Below are positions 14,655-25,025 of a stretch of DNA of 64,000 nucleotides, in pieces. Below the pieces are notes generated by a model, which worked only from the letters and a program-made list of their open reading frames with translations, had not been told where the DNA came from and did not search any database. Origin of the DNA: Molanna angustata (Eukaryota > Arthropoda > Insecta > Trichoptera > Molannidae); the NCBI GenBank assembly GCA_963576475.1, contig OY754974.1, forward strand, positions 5,507,774 through 5,571,773. Direction: 5' to 3'. How positions within the stretch are numbered: the stretch's first letter is position 1; the number at the start of each line of letters is the position of its first letter. The position numbers and the translations under genes were made by a program.

Positions 14655-14880
14655 TATTTATTTAATATTGCTTCTCGGGCAACTAATAGGAAACTATGTC
14701 AAATATTAATTTAACACGCACTCAATAACAAGTTGCCATATTCTGGAGACTTACGATATTCATCGTCTCACAGATCCAGACTGAAAACACAATTAAAAAC
14801 TGTGTCTCCACCGGGAATCGAACACGGGACCTTTGGATCAGCAGTCAGATACCTAACCAACTGTGCCACGAAGAGCGACA
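14655..14880 (-). repeat. tRNA-derived SINE, family A, copy 2
   Basis: Inverse orientation of the SINE at 305-535. On the minus strand an A-box (GGCACAGTTGGTTAGG) and a B-box (GTTCGATTCCC) are better preserved than in copy 1, and the body ends in an AAATAAAT tail at the low-coordinate side. Confidence 0.82.
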
Positions 14881-14914
14881 TTATTGATATGAAGACACCA
14901 AACTGTTAAATAAA

Positions 14915-15105
14915 TTGGTAGTGGCAGAGGGGTTAGCGAGCTGAGTTAGTAATACAGAAGTCGCCAGAGTTCGAATTGTTACAACCGATTTTGTTAATTT
15001 CAATAGCACAAGCATTTATGCCTAATTTAGAGAATGTATGAGAATGTACATATACTAGTACTTGAATGTACTTGTTACAAATTCATTCTTATAAATAAAT
15101 AAAAA
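14915..15105 (+). repeat. tRNA-derived SINE, family B, copy 1
   Basis: The A-box-like GTGGCAGAGGGGTTAGC and B-box-like AGAGTTCGAATTGTT are followed by a body containing AATAGCACAAGCATTTATGC and a tail of AAATAAAT units. The head and body are shared with copies near 15235, 36011 and 53790. Confidence 0.78.
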
Positions 15106-15234
15106 AGAAAAAATACTCAGACATAAGCTTTTGATATGAGATCATAGCTATGAAAAAAGGAAGAAGAGAATTGAAGAACGTAGAAGAAATATTGAATTAG
15201 AAGTATATAGGTATTCGAAAAATACTTCAAAAAC

Positions 15235-15395
15235 TAGGTCGGTGGCAGAGTGGTTATCGCATTGACTTAGTAATCCAGAGATGGAGAGTTCAAACCCCAC
15301 CCTAGCTTCTTCGACCGATATCGTTCGCCCATAGCACAAATTTTAATGCTTAATACTAGGTATTTTTAAAAATCAATCAAATTGATTTCGGTTGT
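15235..15395 (+). repeat. tRNA-derived SINE, family B, copy 2
   Basis: The A-box TGGCAGAGTGGTTATCGC and B-box GAGTTCAAACCCC are intact in form. The body (CGACCGATATCGTTCGCCC, then ATAGCACAAATTTTAATGC) matches the family but ends early and lacks the distal part. Confidence 0.78.
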
Positions 15396-15564
15396 ACATA
15401 TATTATTTATTTTACTTTTATTAGGAAGACCGTTTCGGCTTGCTTGACCCTTATCATCTGGTCCATTAAGCAGAACCAAAATATATTTAGTTTGAGTTAA
15501 AAAAATATCTATTAAAATGGAGTTCTACACCTTAAATACCGTCAGTATTGACAATTTAAAAAAA
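15396..15564. other. Short unassigned segment
   Basis: Contains a degraded GAAACGGTC/GCAAGCCGAAAC-type motif on the minus strand (15425-15467) that resembles, but does not satisfy, a hammerhead fold. Confidence 0.3.
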
Positions 15565-15945
15565 AGTGATGCTTAATTTAGAGAATGTATGAGCATGTCC
15601 GGACAATTGATCGTTGCCGATTGACCGCGGAAAATTGACCGTACGTCCTTTTTACCGAATGGACAATTGACCGCGGGGACAATTTACCGTGTGAACAGTA
15701 AATTGTCCATTCGGTGAATTTTCCATACGATTTATTGTCCCCACGGTCAATTGTTCGTGCGGTGAATTGTCTCCACGGTCAACTGTCTATACGGTTAATT
15801 GTCTCCGCGGTCAATTGTCCATTCAGTAAAAAGGGCGTACGGTCAATTGTCCGTGGTCAATCGGTTACGGTCAATTGTCCGAAAATCATGTATAAGGATG
15901 TATTATGTACTCTTCACAAGGACATATTCATTCTTTTAAAAAAAA
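15565..15945 (+). repeat. SINE family B body fragment, split by a foldback element
   Basis: The parts at 15565-15598 (GCTTAATTTAGAGAATGTATG) and 15887-15945 (AAGGATGTATTATGTACT, then CAAGGACATATTCATT) align to consecutive parts of the family B body. The tRNA-like head is missing. Confidence 0.6.
15599..15886. mobile_element. 288-bp foldback element with CATGT target duplication
   Basis: The two halves are inverted imperfect copies (arms of at least 80 bp) built from many repeats of a short motif of the CGGTCAATTGTCC type. Flanking CATGT occurs at 15594-15598 and 15887-15891. Internal frames are by-products of the repeat. It resembles foldback or MITE elements with repetitive arms; the superfamily is unknown. 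Confidence 0.8.
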
Positions 15946-16533
15946 TCAACTTAAAAATTTCTACATATTGAGCAAACGCAAATATATTTTCATAGTCTAG
16001 TTGATTATACTAGACACAAAACGACATCAAAACTTCGATAGACTGAATCGAAATAGCATGTTAAGTTTTCAACATTTTTCAGTTGCATGTAACGTCTGGG
16101 TCCAATCATACAAATACAAAATCCGAATGCAACGTCATCTCAGAAGAAAAATAATGTCCATTCCCTTATATGTTTGAAGGAACGTATACATCCCTTTCCA
16201 GGGTTGCATGTACTGTCCCTTCCACCCCACCGGACCAGTTCTCGTATCAATCATCACGATTGACTTTTCACCCCCCGATTTCATACTCAATTTATTTCTT
16301 TTCCTCCCCGCTGTCCTGTGATGGATAATCCACCGCCATTTTGACTCCGTGCCTTGTGAGGTGGCCATGTCTTAGAAACATTACTTGAACTCAACTAAAA
16401 CTGTAAATATATCAAACACATTGCACTATGTCATGGCCATATTTTAACCACTTGCTGTAAAGAAAATGATCTATTAATGAAGGCCAAAACCTTTCTTCAC
16501 TACAGAAATGAAGATGCTCAGGTAGTCAGCAGG
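15946..16533. other. Unassigned non-coding DNA
   Basis: A minus-strand frame of 77 codons at 16135-16368 has no recognisable relatives. The stretch is GC-richer than the average and may be an old mobile-element fragment. Confidence 0.3.
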
Positions 16534-16866
16534 TGTTACAAGGGAGGATAGAGTTAGAAACGAATACGTCCGAGATAGTTTCTGGTTCGCGCCTATTCCA
16601 CATAACCTAAAAGAGACCAGACTACGATGGAACGGATACATTACCAGATGAAATGACGATCACGTGGTTAAACTTGCACTGAATACAACAACTCAGTCCA
16701 AAACTAGAGGTCGTCCACAGGCCACATGGTGATCAAATATTGAGATGGAGCTGAGGGAGGACCAACTAACCAGAAAGATGACACAAGATCGAAAAGTCTG
16801 GCGATTGCGTACCAGAAGGGTCGACCCCAGATGAACTGGGAAGAAGCAAGGAAGAAGAAGAAGAAA
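16534..16866 (+). pseudogene. LINE reverse transcriptase C-terminus (RTE-like) with two stops
   Basis: One frame reads 'VTREDRVRNEYVRDSFW', 'LKETRLRWNGYITR', then TGA, 'KTRGRPQATW', another TGA, and ends 'RKVWRLRTRRVDPR' before a stop. The order VxRxDRVRN, RLRWxGH, RGRPxxxW, DRxxWRxxxRxxDPR is typical of the distal region of RTE-type LINE proteins. A GAA-rich tail at 16845-16866 marks the 3' end. It is 5'-truncated and not functional. Confidence 0.8.
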
Positions 16867-17757
16867 TGTTGAACATTCCTGAATGCATTATTGGTTAATA
16901 AAAAAATGCTCGTTGATGTAGTGTAACAAAATAAAATTTCGAAAGATGGACTCTAAAAGCTCGGAAAAAAATAAGTCTATGAGATGTAGTGTTGGTGCAG
17001 AATGTTACGAACACCTTGGACTAATGGTGTCCGTATAAAATTAACTACAAATAAATGATCTGTTTTCGAAAGTACAGAATATCATTTAAGCCATAACGCC
17101 ATGAATGTCCTTAGCGGAGTAAGCAGATAAAGTCGAGCACGACATTTTTTTATATATATTTATTTGCCTCATCTCAAGTCATGCTTCTTCTCACACATAT
17201 TCTTCTTATGTTCCTTTTTTTTTAAGATATCGTTAACATGGTGATGCCATCTTGAATTACTGCGGCTTATTTCTCCATTCCTGACTGATTTGATTTGGCG
17301 AGGTTCTCAATTTACTATGTTGAACCATTACCAAATAAATGTGCATAGGTACCTGCATTATAGTGGATGGTTTTCAAGATAGGTCTCTAGGTATATCTGA
17401 AATTCTTTCACAGAGAACTAGCAAATGAAGCTGCAATCGTAGCCTTTAAAATTTAACACTACATATAATTGCAGTGACTAAGCACTTTAGCTTTCTTTGA
17501 AAAAAAGAATAATTTCATATAGAATACATGATTTTGTTTTCTAGCAAACTCTAATGTCAGCCATGATACAAATTTTTGGCCACCCTATCGGTCTAGTCGG
17601 GAGGGATTTCAGATTGAAAAATTCCCGATCGTTTCCCGCGTACTGACTTTTTTCATTTTGTCAGCATTTTTATACATGACAACCAATTTAAACTTTAATA
17701 CGTTTTATTATCATCTAGACCGCTTTAATTTTTTAAACTTTTATAATTATTGTTCGC
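16867..17757. other. Non-coding DNA, nothing recognised
   Basis: AT-rich; no frames of interest. Confidence 0.4.
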
Positions 17758-17819
17758 GTGCCAACAGTTATACTCGTACATACCAACCACTATCGAGCTA
17801 AATTTTATGTAAGTAAATA

Positions 17820-18075
17820 CATATATATATGTAAATCATACATCTTAAAATATTTTAACTCTTTCAAAATCAACTCACAACGATGTTTTGGCCACATGAT
17901 GGAAAGAATTAATGACGAACGACTGACAGAGAAAATTGATACAGCTGATCGAAAAAGAGTCAAAGGTAGGAGCCGGTTAAAAAAAATGGACACGACTACC
18001 TACGTGAATAGTATTATAAAAGAAGGAAACACGAGTGATGCGAGGAATGTATGCAAACATAAAAGTTATATCTTA
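17820..18075 (+). pseudogene. LINE C-terminal fragment, diverged
   Basis: The frame contains 'RCFGHMMERINDERLTEKI' and, further on, 'NSIIKEGNTSDARNVC'. This parallels the 'RWFGHVERMKDERLTKNVY' and 'NEILKEGNIRSQNN' of the better preserved copy at 23505-23912. Several conserved residues (the RGRPRKSW block) are degraded. The upstream part is unrelated. Confidence 0.6.
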
Positions 18076-18229
18076 TTCAGTACTAGCTTTTATGTCCCGC
18101 CGTTGGCCAAGAATGTAAAATTGTGAAGAAATAAGCAATCGTTTTTTATAATATTGTCACCCAATTATTTTGCAATATCGGACTATGAAAAGTGGTTTGA
18201 AATTTGATTGAGTTTAAGCATTGTAAAAT

Positions 18230-18905
18230 GTTCAAGTGATGGCCACAACCCATTCTTTTTTATATATTGCTATAAAGTGTGAATGAAGTATAATATACAA
18301 TTTCTGCACGCATGGACTATGCGAATGGTTTAAAATATATGACTGTTTATCAACGTTGTAAAGAGATTGGTTTGGCCACAACCCCCATTTTAAATACTAT
18401 CATCGAAAACAAATTGAAATATGTACCTATTGAAAATTTAGTAATTTTGGATGTTGGAATGTGGTTAAAATTTGATTTAATCATGTACCGAAAAGATCTA
18501 GCGTTGGTCACATCCCATTCGTTTTTATATTTTTTCATCAAGTGTGCATTATATTTTTGCACAATTAGACTGATAGACTTAAAATTGACACAGATGTCTA
18601 CATTAACGAAGAAGAAGAAGACTTAAACTATAGTAAATAGTTTTTAATTTGAATATAAGCGTTGTGAAGAGTTCAGTAATGGCCACAACCCCCATTCTTT
18701 AAATATCGTCAACGAAATCAAATATGAAGGTGTTGAAAATTATTCAAAATAGGATGATATAAATGGTTTAAATTTGATTAAACAAAAGTATTGAAAAGAT
18801 TCTAATGCAGGTTACATCGTCACATCCCACAACCCATTCGTTTTTACATATGTATTTTCATCAAGTGCGCATATCGTTAATAATATTTCTGCACAATAGA
18901 CTATT
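18230..18905. repeat. Tandem array with a unit of about 305-320 bp, diverged
   Basis: Two alternating segments recur: one starting GGCCACAACCCCCATT (18373 and 18679) and one with CATCCCATTCG or CAACCCATTCG followed by TTTTTA and ATCAAGTG (18250, 18510 and 18828). The GGCCACAACCC motif is the reverse complement of the start of HINE-like family 2, so the array may have grown from such an element. Confidence 0.6.
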
Positions 18906-19245
18906 AGACTTAAAACTAACCCAAAAGTCTAAATAAAAAAGAGAAGAATAAGTATAAGACTATAAGAAATAGTTTGTATAACAAACTATCCCAATGGTCT
19001 ACATGAAATAAGAAAAAATACATAAAATAGAAGAATTAGACTATTGGAAATAGATTGTATTAAAACTGACTAAAAGGTCTTCATAAAAGAAGAAGAAGAT
19101 TAATCTATAGGAAATAGTTTTGTATAAAATTAACCAAAGCTCTACATAAAATAAGAAAACGAAGAAAAAGACTAAAGGAAATAGTTTGTGTAAAAACTGT
19201 AAAGTCTACATAAAATTAAGAAGAAAAAGAATTAGACTCTATGAA
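18906..19245. repeat. Tandem array of about 66-70 bp units
   Basis: About five copies of a unit with AAAACTGAC, GGTCTACATAAAA, AAGAAGAAGA, AGACTATAGGAAATAG. A single related unit lies earlier at 18570-18650. Confidence 0.7.
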
Positions 19246-19249
19246 CCGT

Positions 19250-19425
19250 CGCTTCAGACCCTTCAGTACCTCCCGTCCCTTCAATCCATCATTACGACCC
19301 TTCCAATCAGGCCCTTCAGTACCTCCCGTCCCTTCAAGCCCTTTTATACCTCCCATCCCTTCAGGCCCTTTAGTGCATCCATTCTCTTCATTACATCCCG
19401 TCCCTTCAATCGCTTAAGAAAAGTT
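19250..19425. repeat. Pyrimidine-rich tandem repeat (CCCTTCA motif)
   Basis: Irregular repeats of CCCTTCAGTACCTCCCGT and variants on one strand. Strand asymmetry is strong, with almost no G. Confidence 0.75.
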
Positions 19426-19429
19426 TAAA

Positions 19430-20310
19430 TCCAGAAACCATCCTGAAAGAAGCGTGAAGAGATGAAAGGACCTTTTTTTCCCAGGATACTCCACCTTCAA
19501 AGGTAAAATGACTAAATACACGAAGAAGAAGAAGAAAAATTTTTATATCCAGATACCTGCGAAGATATGGAAGGAAAATTGGACATTCTTCTCCCAGGAT
19601 AGTCCACCTTCAAAGGTAAAATGACCAAATGCACGATGAAGAAGAAAAAGAAGAAGAAGAAAAAAGTTTATATCCAAAAACCGTCTTGGAAGACTTGCGA
19701 AGAGTTGGAAGGACAGTTAGACCTTCTTCTCCCAGGATTCTCCAACTTCAAAAGTAAAATGACCAAAAATACACGAAGAAGAAGAAGAAGAAAAAAGTTT
19801 AAATCCAGAATCCTGCGAAGAGACGGAAGGAATTGGACCTCCTTCTCCCAGGTTAGTCCACCTTCATAGGTAAAATGACCAAATACACGATGAAGAAGAA
19901 GAAAAAAGTTTAAATCCAGAAACCTGCGAAGAGATGGAAGGACATTTGGACCTTCTTCTCTCAGGATACTCCAACTTCATAGGTAAAATGACCAAATACA
20001 CGACGAAGAAGAAGAAGAAAAGAAGAAGAAAGTTTAAATCCAGAAACCTGCGAAGAGATGGAAGGAAAATGGGACCTTCTTCTCCCAGGATAGTCCACCT
20101 TCATAGGTAAAATAACCAAATACACGATGAAGAAGAAGAAGAAAAAAGATAAAATCCACAAACCGTCCTGGAAGCTCTGCGAAGAGATGGAGGGACAGTC
20201 GGACTTTCTTTTCCCAGGATACTCCCCCTTCATAGGTAAAATGACCAAATACACGAAGAAGAAGAAGAATAAGAAAAAAGTTTAAATCCAGAAACCATTC
20301 CGGGCAAACG
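19430..20310. repeat. Minisatellite of about 110-140 bp units with (GAA)n
   Basis: About seven copies of a unit: GTAAAATGACCAAATACACG, a variable GAAGAAGAAG tract, GTTTAAATCCAGAAACC, GCGAAGAGATGGAAGGA, then TTCTTCTCCCAGGATA. Starts lie near 19500, 19614, 19753, 19869, 19982, 20107 and 20235. The length variation comes mainly from the GAA tract. Hydrophobic minus-strand frames across it are by-products of the repeat. Confidence 0.88.
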
Positions 20311-21180
20311 CTCGACAATTCACCAAAGTTTCATAATAATCGGACAAACGGTTTAGGAGCACATCGCATACAATTTTCCGATAGGAAATCAGTATATTGT
20401 TGATTTGTAAGTAAATAGTAATAGGTAGGTACCTACCTACAACAATGTTCTAAATAAATTCGATTCATAAAATTTTTTATTTGAATATCAGAATCTTTCC
20501 GTTACCATAGTAACCATTCCAATACGTTAAAAATATCAAATTGTTTGAGACTTTTTTGAATATGTAGGTACCTACATTGGTTTGTTCGATGCCATAAAAA
20601 TGAAAATTAGAAAAATCAAATATTATTTACAAATTATGCAATTTTATTATGCCTATATCTTTACTAATAATTAACACATTTTTACAATATATGTCTTAAA
20701 ACTTGCTAGAATGTCTTGTGTTTCATTCTATTATTTCATAATCACATTTATTTCAAAGGTTTATTATTTTCAAGAACATATTCATTCGGTAGGAAAATGA
20801 AATATTGTATGAAAAAATATTAAAATGGCGGCGTTTATGTACAAAACGCTTACTTTAAAAATGAGTTAAACATTATAATTATACAAAATATTCACCATGT
20901 TTTTCACTTAAACGCTAAGTTATACTTGAAAGTAATTTTTTTTCGTGTAAATACGTACTTCTAACTTTTAAACTAACAGATATTTGCGTGCAAAATGTAC
21001 ACTTTTTTGACAGATACGACATGGAAAATTTTGTATGAAAAAAATAATTATTGAAATATTTTTAAAATTCAGCATTTTAATCGCATTATTTTTAGCGTGA
21101 CACTGCATCAGGTATACTGGTACACGTTCGTACATAAATTAAATTTTTAGATGCTCTTGGTTTTTCAGAAGGCGTGAGAC
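20311..21180. other. AT-rich non-coding DNA
   Basis: Contains a GTAGGTACCTACC palindromic tract near 20411-20440, common in lepidopteran genomes. No gene. Confidence 0.4.
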
Positions 21181-21182
21181 AA

Positions 21183-21209
<27 letters not shown>
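21183..21209. repeat. (AC)n microsatellite
   Basis: Uninterrupted AC run of about 27 bp. Confidence 0.9.
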
Positions 21210-21214
<5 letters not shown>

Positions 21215-21238
21215 TAACATTTTGATTGCTTTATTACT

Positions 21239-21930
21239 TTAGATCAATTCTAGGTATTGATCATAGTGATTAAGTAATTTTGATATATTTTGGATATGAA
21301 CCGAACGCCAGACTCCTCTCTCTTGACATACATTCCTCGCTTCAATCCCGTCCATGCATCGTCTCATACACGCTATTCTATTATTCTTACTTCTAACATC
21401 ACCATCTTTCAAAATCCCATTTATGTGATCGTGCCAACTTTTTCTTGGCCGACCTCTACTTTTCGTTCCTCTTTTATCAACCTTGTACACTTTTTTGTCA
21501 AACCACCTTACCACCACCTTTGGGCATTTATTTTCATCTTACTTACGATATTTTTTTCAATCATACATTCTCGTCTAATATACCTACTCATTTCTTATTC
21601 TATCATACATCGTTTTACCACACATTAGTCTTAGTGACCTCATTTCAACCGCTTTAATTCTACTTTCATGCGTCTTCTGCCATGTTCATGTCTTCTGCCA
21701 TGTCCATGTCTCAAGAGTCGGTGCGACGATACCATTGTGTACCGCGAGCTTTGCTTGCCTCGAAATAATTGGGTCAGCCATAACCGGTCTTAATGCACCA
21801 TTCACTCTATTACCTGCCGTTACTCTCCTTTCAATATCTTTTTCCAATCTTCCATCACGCTGAAACATGCTTCCTAAGTATAAATATTCATCGAATTGTT
21901 CTAATTGTACATTCTCCACTCGTATCTCGC
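21239..21930 (-). pseudogene. LINE reverse transcriptase C-terminal region, frameshifted
   Basis: On the minus strand the upstream part (21686-21919) reads 'EQFDEYLYLGSMFQRDGRL' and 'DIERRVTAGNRVNGAL'. The middle is out of frame (MRSLR/CVVKRCM-type block). The distal part (21239-21517) reads 'RWFDKKVYKVDKRGTKSRG', then 'RGRPRKSWHDHINGILKDG' and 'ARNVCQERGVWRSV'. These are successive conserved blocks of one LINE protein family that also occurs at 23505-23912. Stops and frameshifts show it is dead. Confidence 0.8.
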
Positions 21931-22080
21931 ATTTTTAGCATTTAGTAATTTCATTAATAACTCACCAATGCATTGTTTGCACCGGCTTGGGAATCAATAT
22001 ATATTATGTAGTGCTGTTGATATATTTAATGTACACACTATAGCTGGTTTCAAAAGGATGCTTAGCGCAAATTATATTTT

Positions 22081-22355
22081 TTGATTTTTGGTTTGTTTAT
22101 ATTCTGGTTTAAAAATAAAATCTGTAATAATGTTCATTTATTTTTTTATTTTTTCTCCTTCTTCTTTTTGTGTGTAGTAATATCGTCTTATATTGTTCAT
22201 TCTTTTACTACCTTTTTATTATTTGTGTTATTGATGTATTTGCACTTATTGTTATTTTGTTGTGCCTACATTGTTATTTTTTATCTTGTCTTTTAATGTA
22301 AATGCCCTATTAAGGGCGTACATATATAATAAATAAATAAATAATACGAAAAATG
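22081..22355 (+). mobile_element. Possible LINE 3' UTR with AATA tail
   Basis: A T-rich segment with GTAAATGCCCTATTAAGGGC ends in ATAATAAATAAATAAATAATA, the usual style of a LINE tail. No coding part is attached. Confidence 0.35.
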
Positions 22356-22439
22356 TTTAATAAACTACCTAAACATATTAGTAGGTACCTACCACTGAAA
22401 TGAAAAACAAATAATCAGAGTTTTGCATTTGACTTTTAA

Positions 22440-22660
22440 CTTCTTTTATTTTTATTGTTTTGTTTTACTTTATTGTCATTACTTTGTTTTTGATTTATTT
22501 TATATTAATTGCTTTGTTTTTATTTACTGATTACAAATTATTTTGTTTTTTTATTTACTTTATTGTAATTGTTTTGTTTTTGATTTACTTTATTTTCATT
22601 ATTTTGTTATTGATTTACTTTATTTTTATTATTTTGTCTTTGTTCTATTGAAAAATCATA
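22440..22660. repeat. T-rich imperfect repeat (TTTGTTTTTGATTTACTTTATT)n
   Basis: Variants of a unit of about 28-32 bp recur across the stretch; the hydrophobic frame over it is an artefact. Confidence 0.6.
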
Positions 22661-22748
22661 TTATTTTATTAGATTGTATAATTGAATAAGAATCAATATG
22701 AATTTTATAAAATTAAGTTTCTAAATTTTTTCCACTAATTAATAAGCT

Positions 22749-22791
22749 TACCACTGACGCGTTTCGCTCAAAGAGCATCTACATAATGGTA
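22749..22791 (-). ncRNA. Hammerhead-ribozyme-like motif with mutated core
   Basis: Minus strand: helix I TACCATT and AGTGGTA (seven pairs including one G-T), core ATGTAGA (two differences from CTGANGA), spacer T, helix II GCTC-TTT-GAGC, GAAA, palindromic helix III ACGCGT, C at the cleavage site. All helices are intact although the core has decayed, so the fold was once under constraint and this copy is probably inactive. Confidence 0.55.
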
Positions 22792-23504
22792 CTTGTGAAT
22801 TAGTGGATCTTTTATTTATGTATATACATAAATTCATTGCTAATAAACCTTTTTTTTGCATTTGACTTCTGAAAAAATAAATAATTTATTCATACAAATA
22901 GATATCGCGCTGTTTCTCCGGTGTAGTGTAAAAGCAATATAATATTCTAATGTATACCTATAAGAATTAAATAAACCATTTACATTTTTTGCAGTAGTAG
23001 GTATTCGGTTTTCTCTGCATACTCCAACAACAGATTCACTGTAGGATGTAATTTTTAAATTTAAATGAAAATAAATCTTTATCATTTTTTCTTTCATAAA
23101 TCTTTTATCGACTGTTTTATGGCAAGATTCATACTATACAAAAAGAAAAACTTTTTATGTAGGTACCTACTCAATTTACGAGTTTTTTTCAATCGATACA
23201 TTCATATCTAATCAGGTGATTTTTTCTGCATAGCTGCATAGATATATTTTTAAGATTTCCGGATATTCATAGCGCATCGTATCTTTTTTCGCTTATAAAT
23301 GTTTGATGCTCGATTTTGTTCGCTATCTATTGGCAGCTATAAAGTGTATAAAAGAAAATAGGTTGTTCGAAAAGTCGCGTCATTACATCCCAACATACGA
23401 TTGATGTTATTTTTATTTATGGTATGTTTACAAGTTTTTTCGTTAACACCGTGGCAGTTCATAATTATAAAATATAAGGTTTTATTTATACACATACATA
23501 CATA
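22792..23504. other. Non-coding DNA with a mariner-end-like string
   Basis: GGTTGTTCGAAAAGTCGCGT at 23361-23380 resembles the terminal repeat of mariner elements. A mariner transposase scrap lies at 24323-24454 on the same strand. No matching right end was found. Confidence 0.35.
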
Positions 23505-23912
23505 CCGTCACGCCGTTTCCCTATTCGGGGTAGGCAGAGAGAACCGAACGCCAGACTCTTCTATCTTGGCATACCTGTTTTGCCTCATTTACATTCATAC
23601 ATCGCGTCATACATGCTCTCCTATTATTCTGACTTCGTATATTCCCCTCTTTCAAAATCTCATTTATATGATCATGCCAGCTCTTTCTCGGTCGACCCTT
23701 ACATCTCATTCCACTCTTTTCAGCCTTGTATACATTCTTCGTCAGTCGTTCATCTTTCATTCTCTCTACATGTCCGAACCATCGCAAAGCATTTATCTTC
23801 ATTTAAAATATCTCTTTCAATCTTACATTCTCTTCTGATATCTTGATTCCTTATCCTATCATAAATTATTTTGTCACACATTCGTCTTAGGGATCTCATT
23901 TCCACTGGTTTT
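23505..23912 (-). pseudogene. LINE reverse transcriptase C-terminal fragment
   Basis: The clearest copy of this tail family: 'LRWFGHVERMKDERLTKNVY', 'KGRPRKSWHDHINEILKEGN', 'RSQNNRRACMTRCM', and 'CQDRRVWRSVLSAYPE' at the C-terminus. Further upstream (to 23912) the 'IRNQDIRRE' and 'MRSLRRMCDKI' type blocks appear in other frames. The RT catalytic core is missing. Confidence 0.82.
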
Positions 23913-24114
23913 ATTTAAAATAATTAAAATAACACATTTAGAGTCAAAAGGTCGCAAATTAGATGCATAATAAACTTTAGAAATCAATCGTATAATTAAA
24001 TCCGGTAAATTACTAGTCAATATTCAAGTTCGTATATCTTCACCTTTACTTAAATAATTAAGTTTTGTATGCACTAATCGATTAACATGTTGTTTCGATT
24101 CACAAGTAGGTACT

Positions 24115-24151
24115 CTACTTGAAAATGTGCTTAGCACGAAACCGGTTGTAG
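24115..24151 (+). ncRNA. Hammerhead-ribozyme-like motif with mutated core
   Basis: Plus strand: helix I CTAC and GTAG (four pairs), core TTGAAAA (C3 and G8 changed), spacer T, helix II GTGC-TTA-GCAC, GAAA, palindromic helix III ACCGGT, T at the cleavage position. The architecture equals that of the motifs at 6.9, 10.8, 22.7 and 46.0 kb. The G8 change should abolish activity. Confidence 0.5.
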
Positions 24152-24322
24152 GTTGTAGTCTAAATAAACAGTGGGAGTAATTTTTAATGTTTATTAAAAA
24201 TTTTAAGAAATTTTGATGGAATTCTATCAAGAACATTCGATCTAAAAATTAAATATTATTTTATTTTTATTGCCAGAAAGGTAAAAATAACACTCGATGT
24301 GTATATATAAGATGTATTGATA

Positions 24323-24454
24323 GATTGCCAGTACCAAAACTGGTTTCATAAGGTTTCTACTGACAATGCTGACGTAAAAGATGCGTTATGTTCTGGAAGG
24401 CCAGTTAAAGTTGATGTAGGGAAACAAAGGCATGGATTGATACAAGTCTCCTAA
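24323..24454 (+). pseudogene. mariner-like transposase fragment
   Basis: A 43-codon frame reads 'CQYQNWFHKVSTDNADVKDA' and then 'SGRPVKVD' before a stop. This corresponds to the WFxKFRSGxxxxxDxPRSGRPxxxD linker between the N-terminal helix-turn-helix and catalytic domains of mariner transposases. The rest of the gene is missing or beyond recognition. Confidence 0.65.
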
Positions 24455-25025
24455 TTACATCTCATGACATATGTAGTTGAGAGATTAAAATTATCGTTCG
24501 TGATCACGGGAAACGCCTGTAATTTTTACTCATATATTTTTACCAAAAAGAAATGACTTCCCAAACAAGCCAACATTATAGCTTGTAGATACATTTTATA
24601 AGTACATGGGGATACGGACCTACCTTTCATTGTACACGTTTACATATTTCTTGTGTTGGCAATTTTATAGAATTTTTTCGTCGTGTTTTCTCCATGATTC
24701 TGTGTAGTAATAGCGTCGTTCAGAGTATATGAACTGCCAACATTGACTATAAAGTTCCCTGGAGATGTATGTAAAGAATGTTGAATGTATGTACCAGCAG
24801 CGTGTCGAAGAAATATTGCTACATCCAAGTAGGAGCTAGAAAGGTCCAAATACGAAATGTAAAATAAAAACATACCCCATAGGCGAAGGAAAAATAAAAT
24901 TGTATGAATTTTCAAATAAGACCTAAGTTCGTATTTCGTTATGACAACCTCTGTTCATAAAATATGAGTTTGGATATTAAAACATATAGGTACCTTCATA
25001 AATATGTTACATACTGAACGAGTAA
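24455..25025. other. Non-coding DNA, nothing recognised
   Basis: Possibly degraded mariner sequence downstream of the transposase scrap; not demonstrable by eye. Confidence 0.3.

Noticed and set aside
15425..15467. Possible sixth hammerhead on the minus strand (CAGATGA ... GAAACGGTC)
   Set aside because: The core has a substitution, no stable helix II can be drawn, and the helix III part is not palindromic. A related GCAAGCCGAAA string at 784-794 fails in the same way.
19961..20318. Membrane-protein-like frames on the minus strand
   Set aside because: Generated by GAA-rich minisatellite units read in reverse (Phe/Leu runs).
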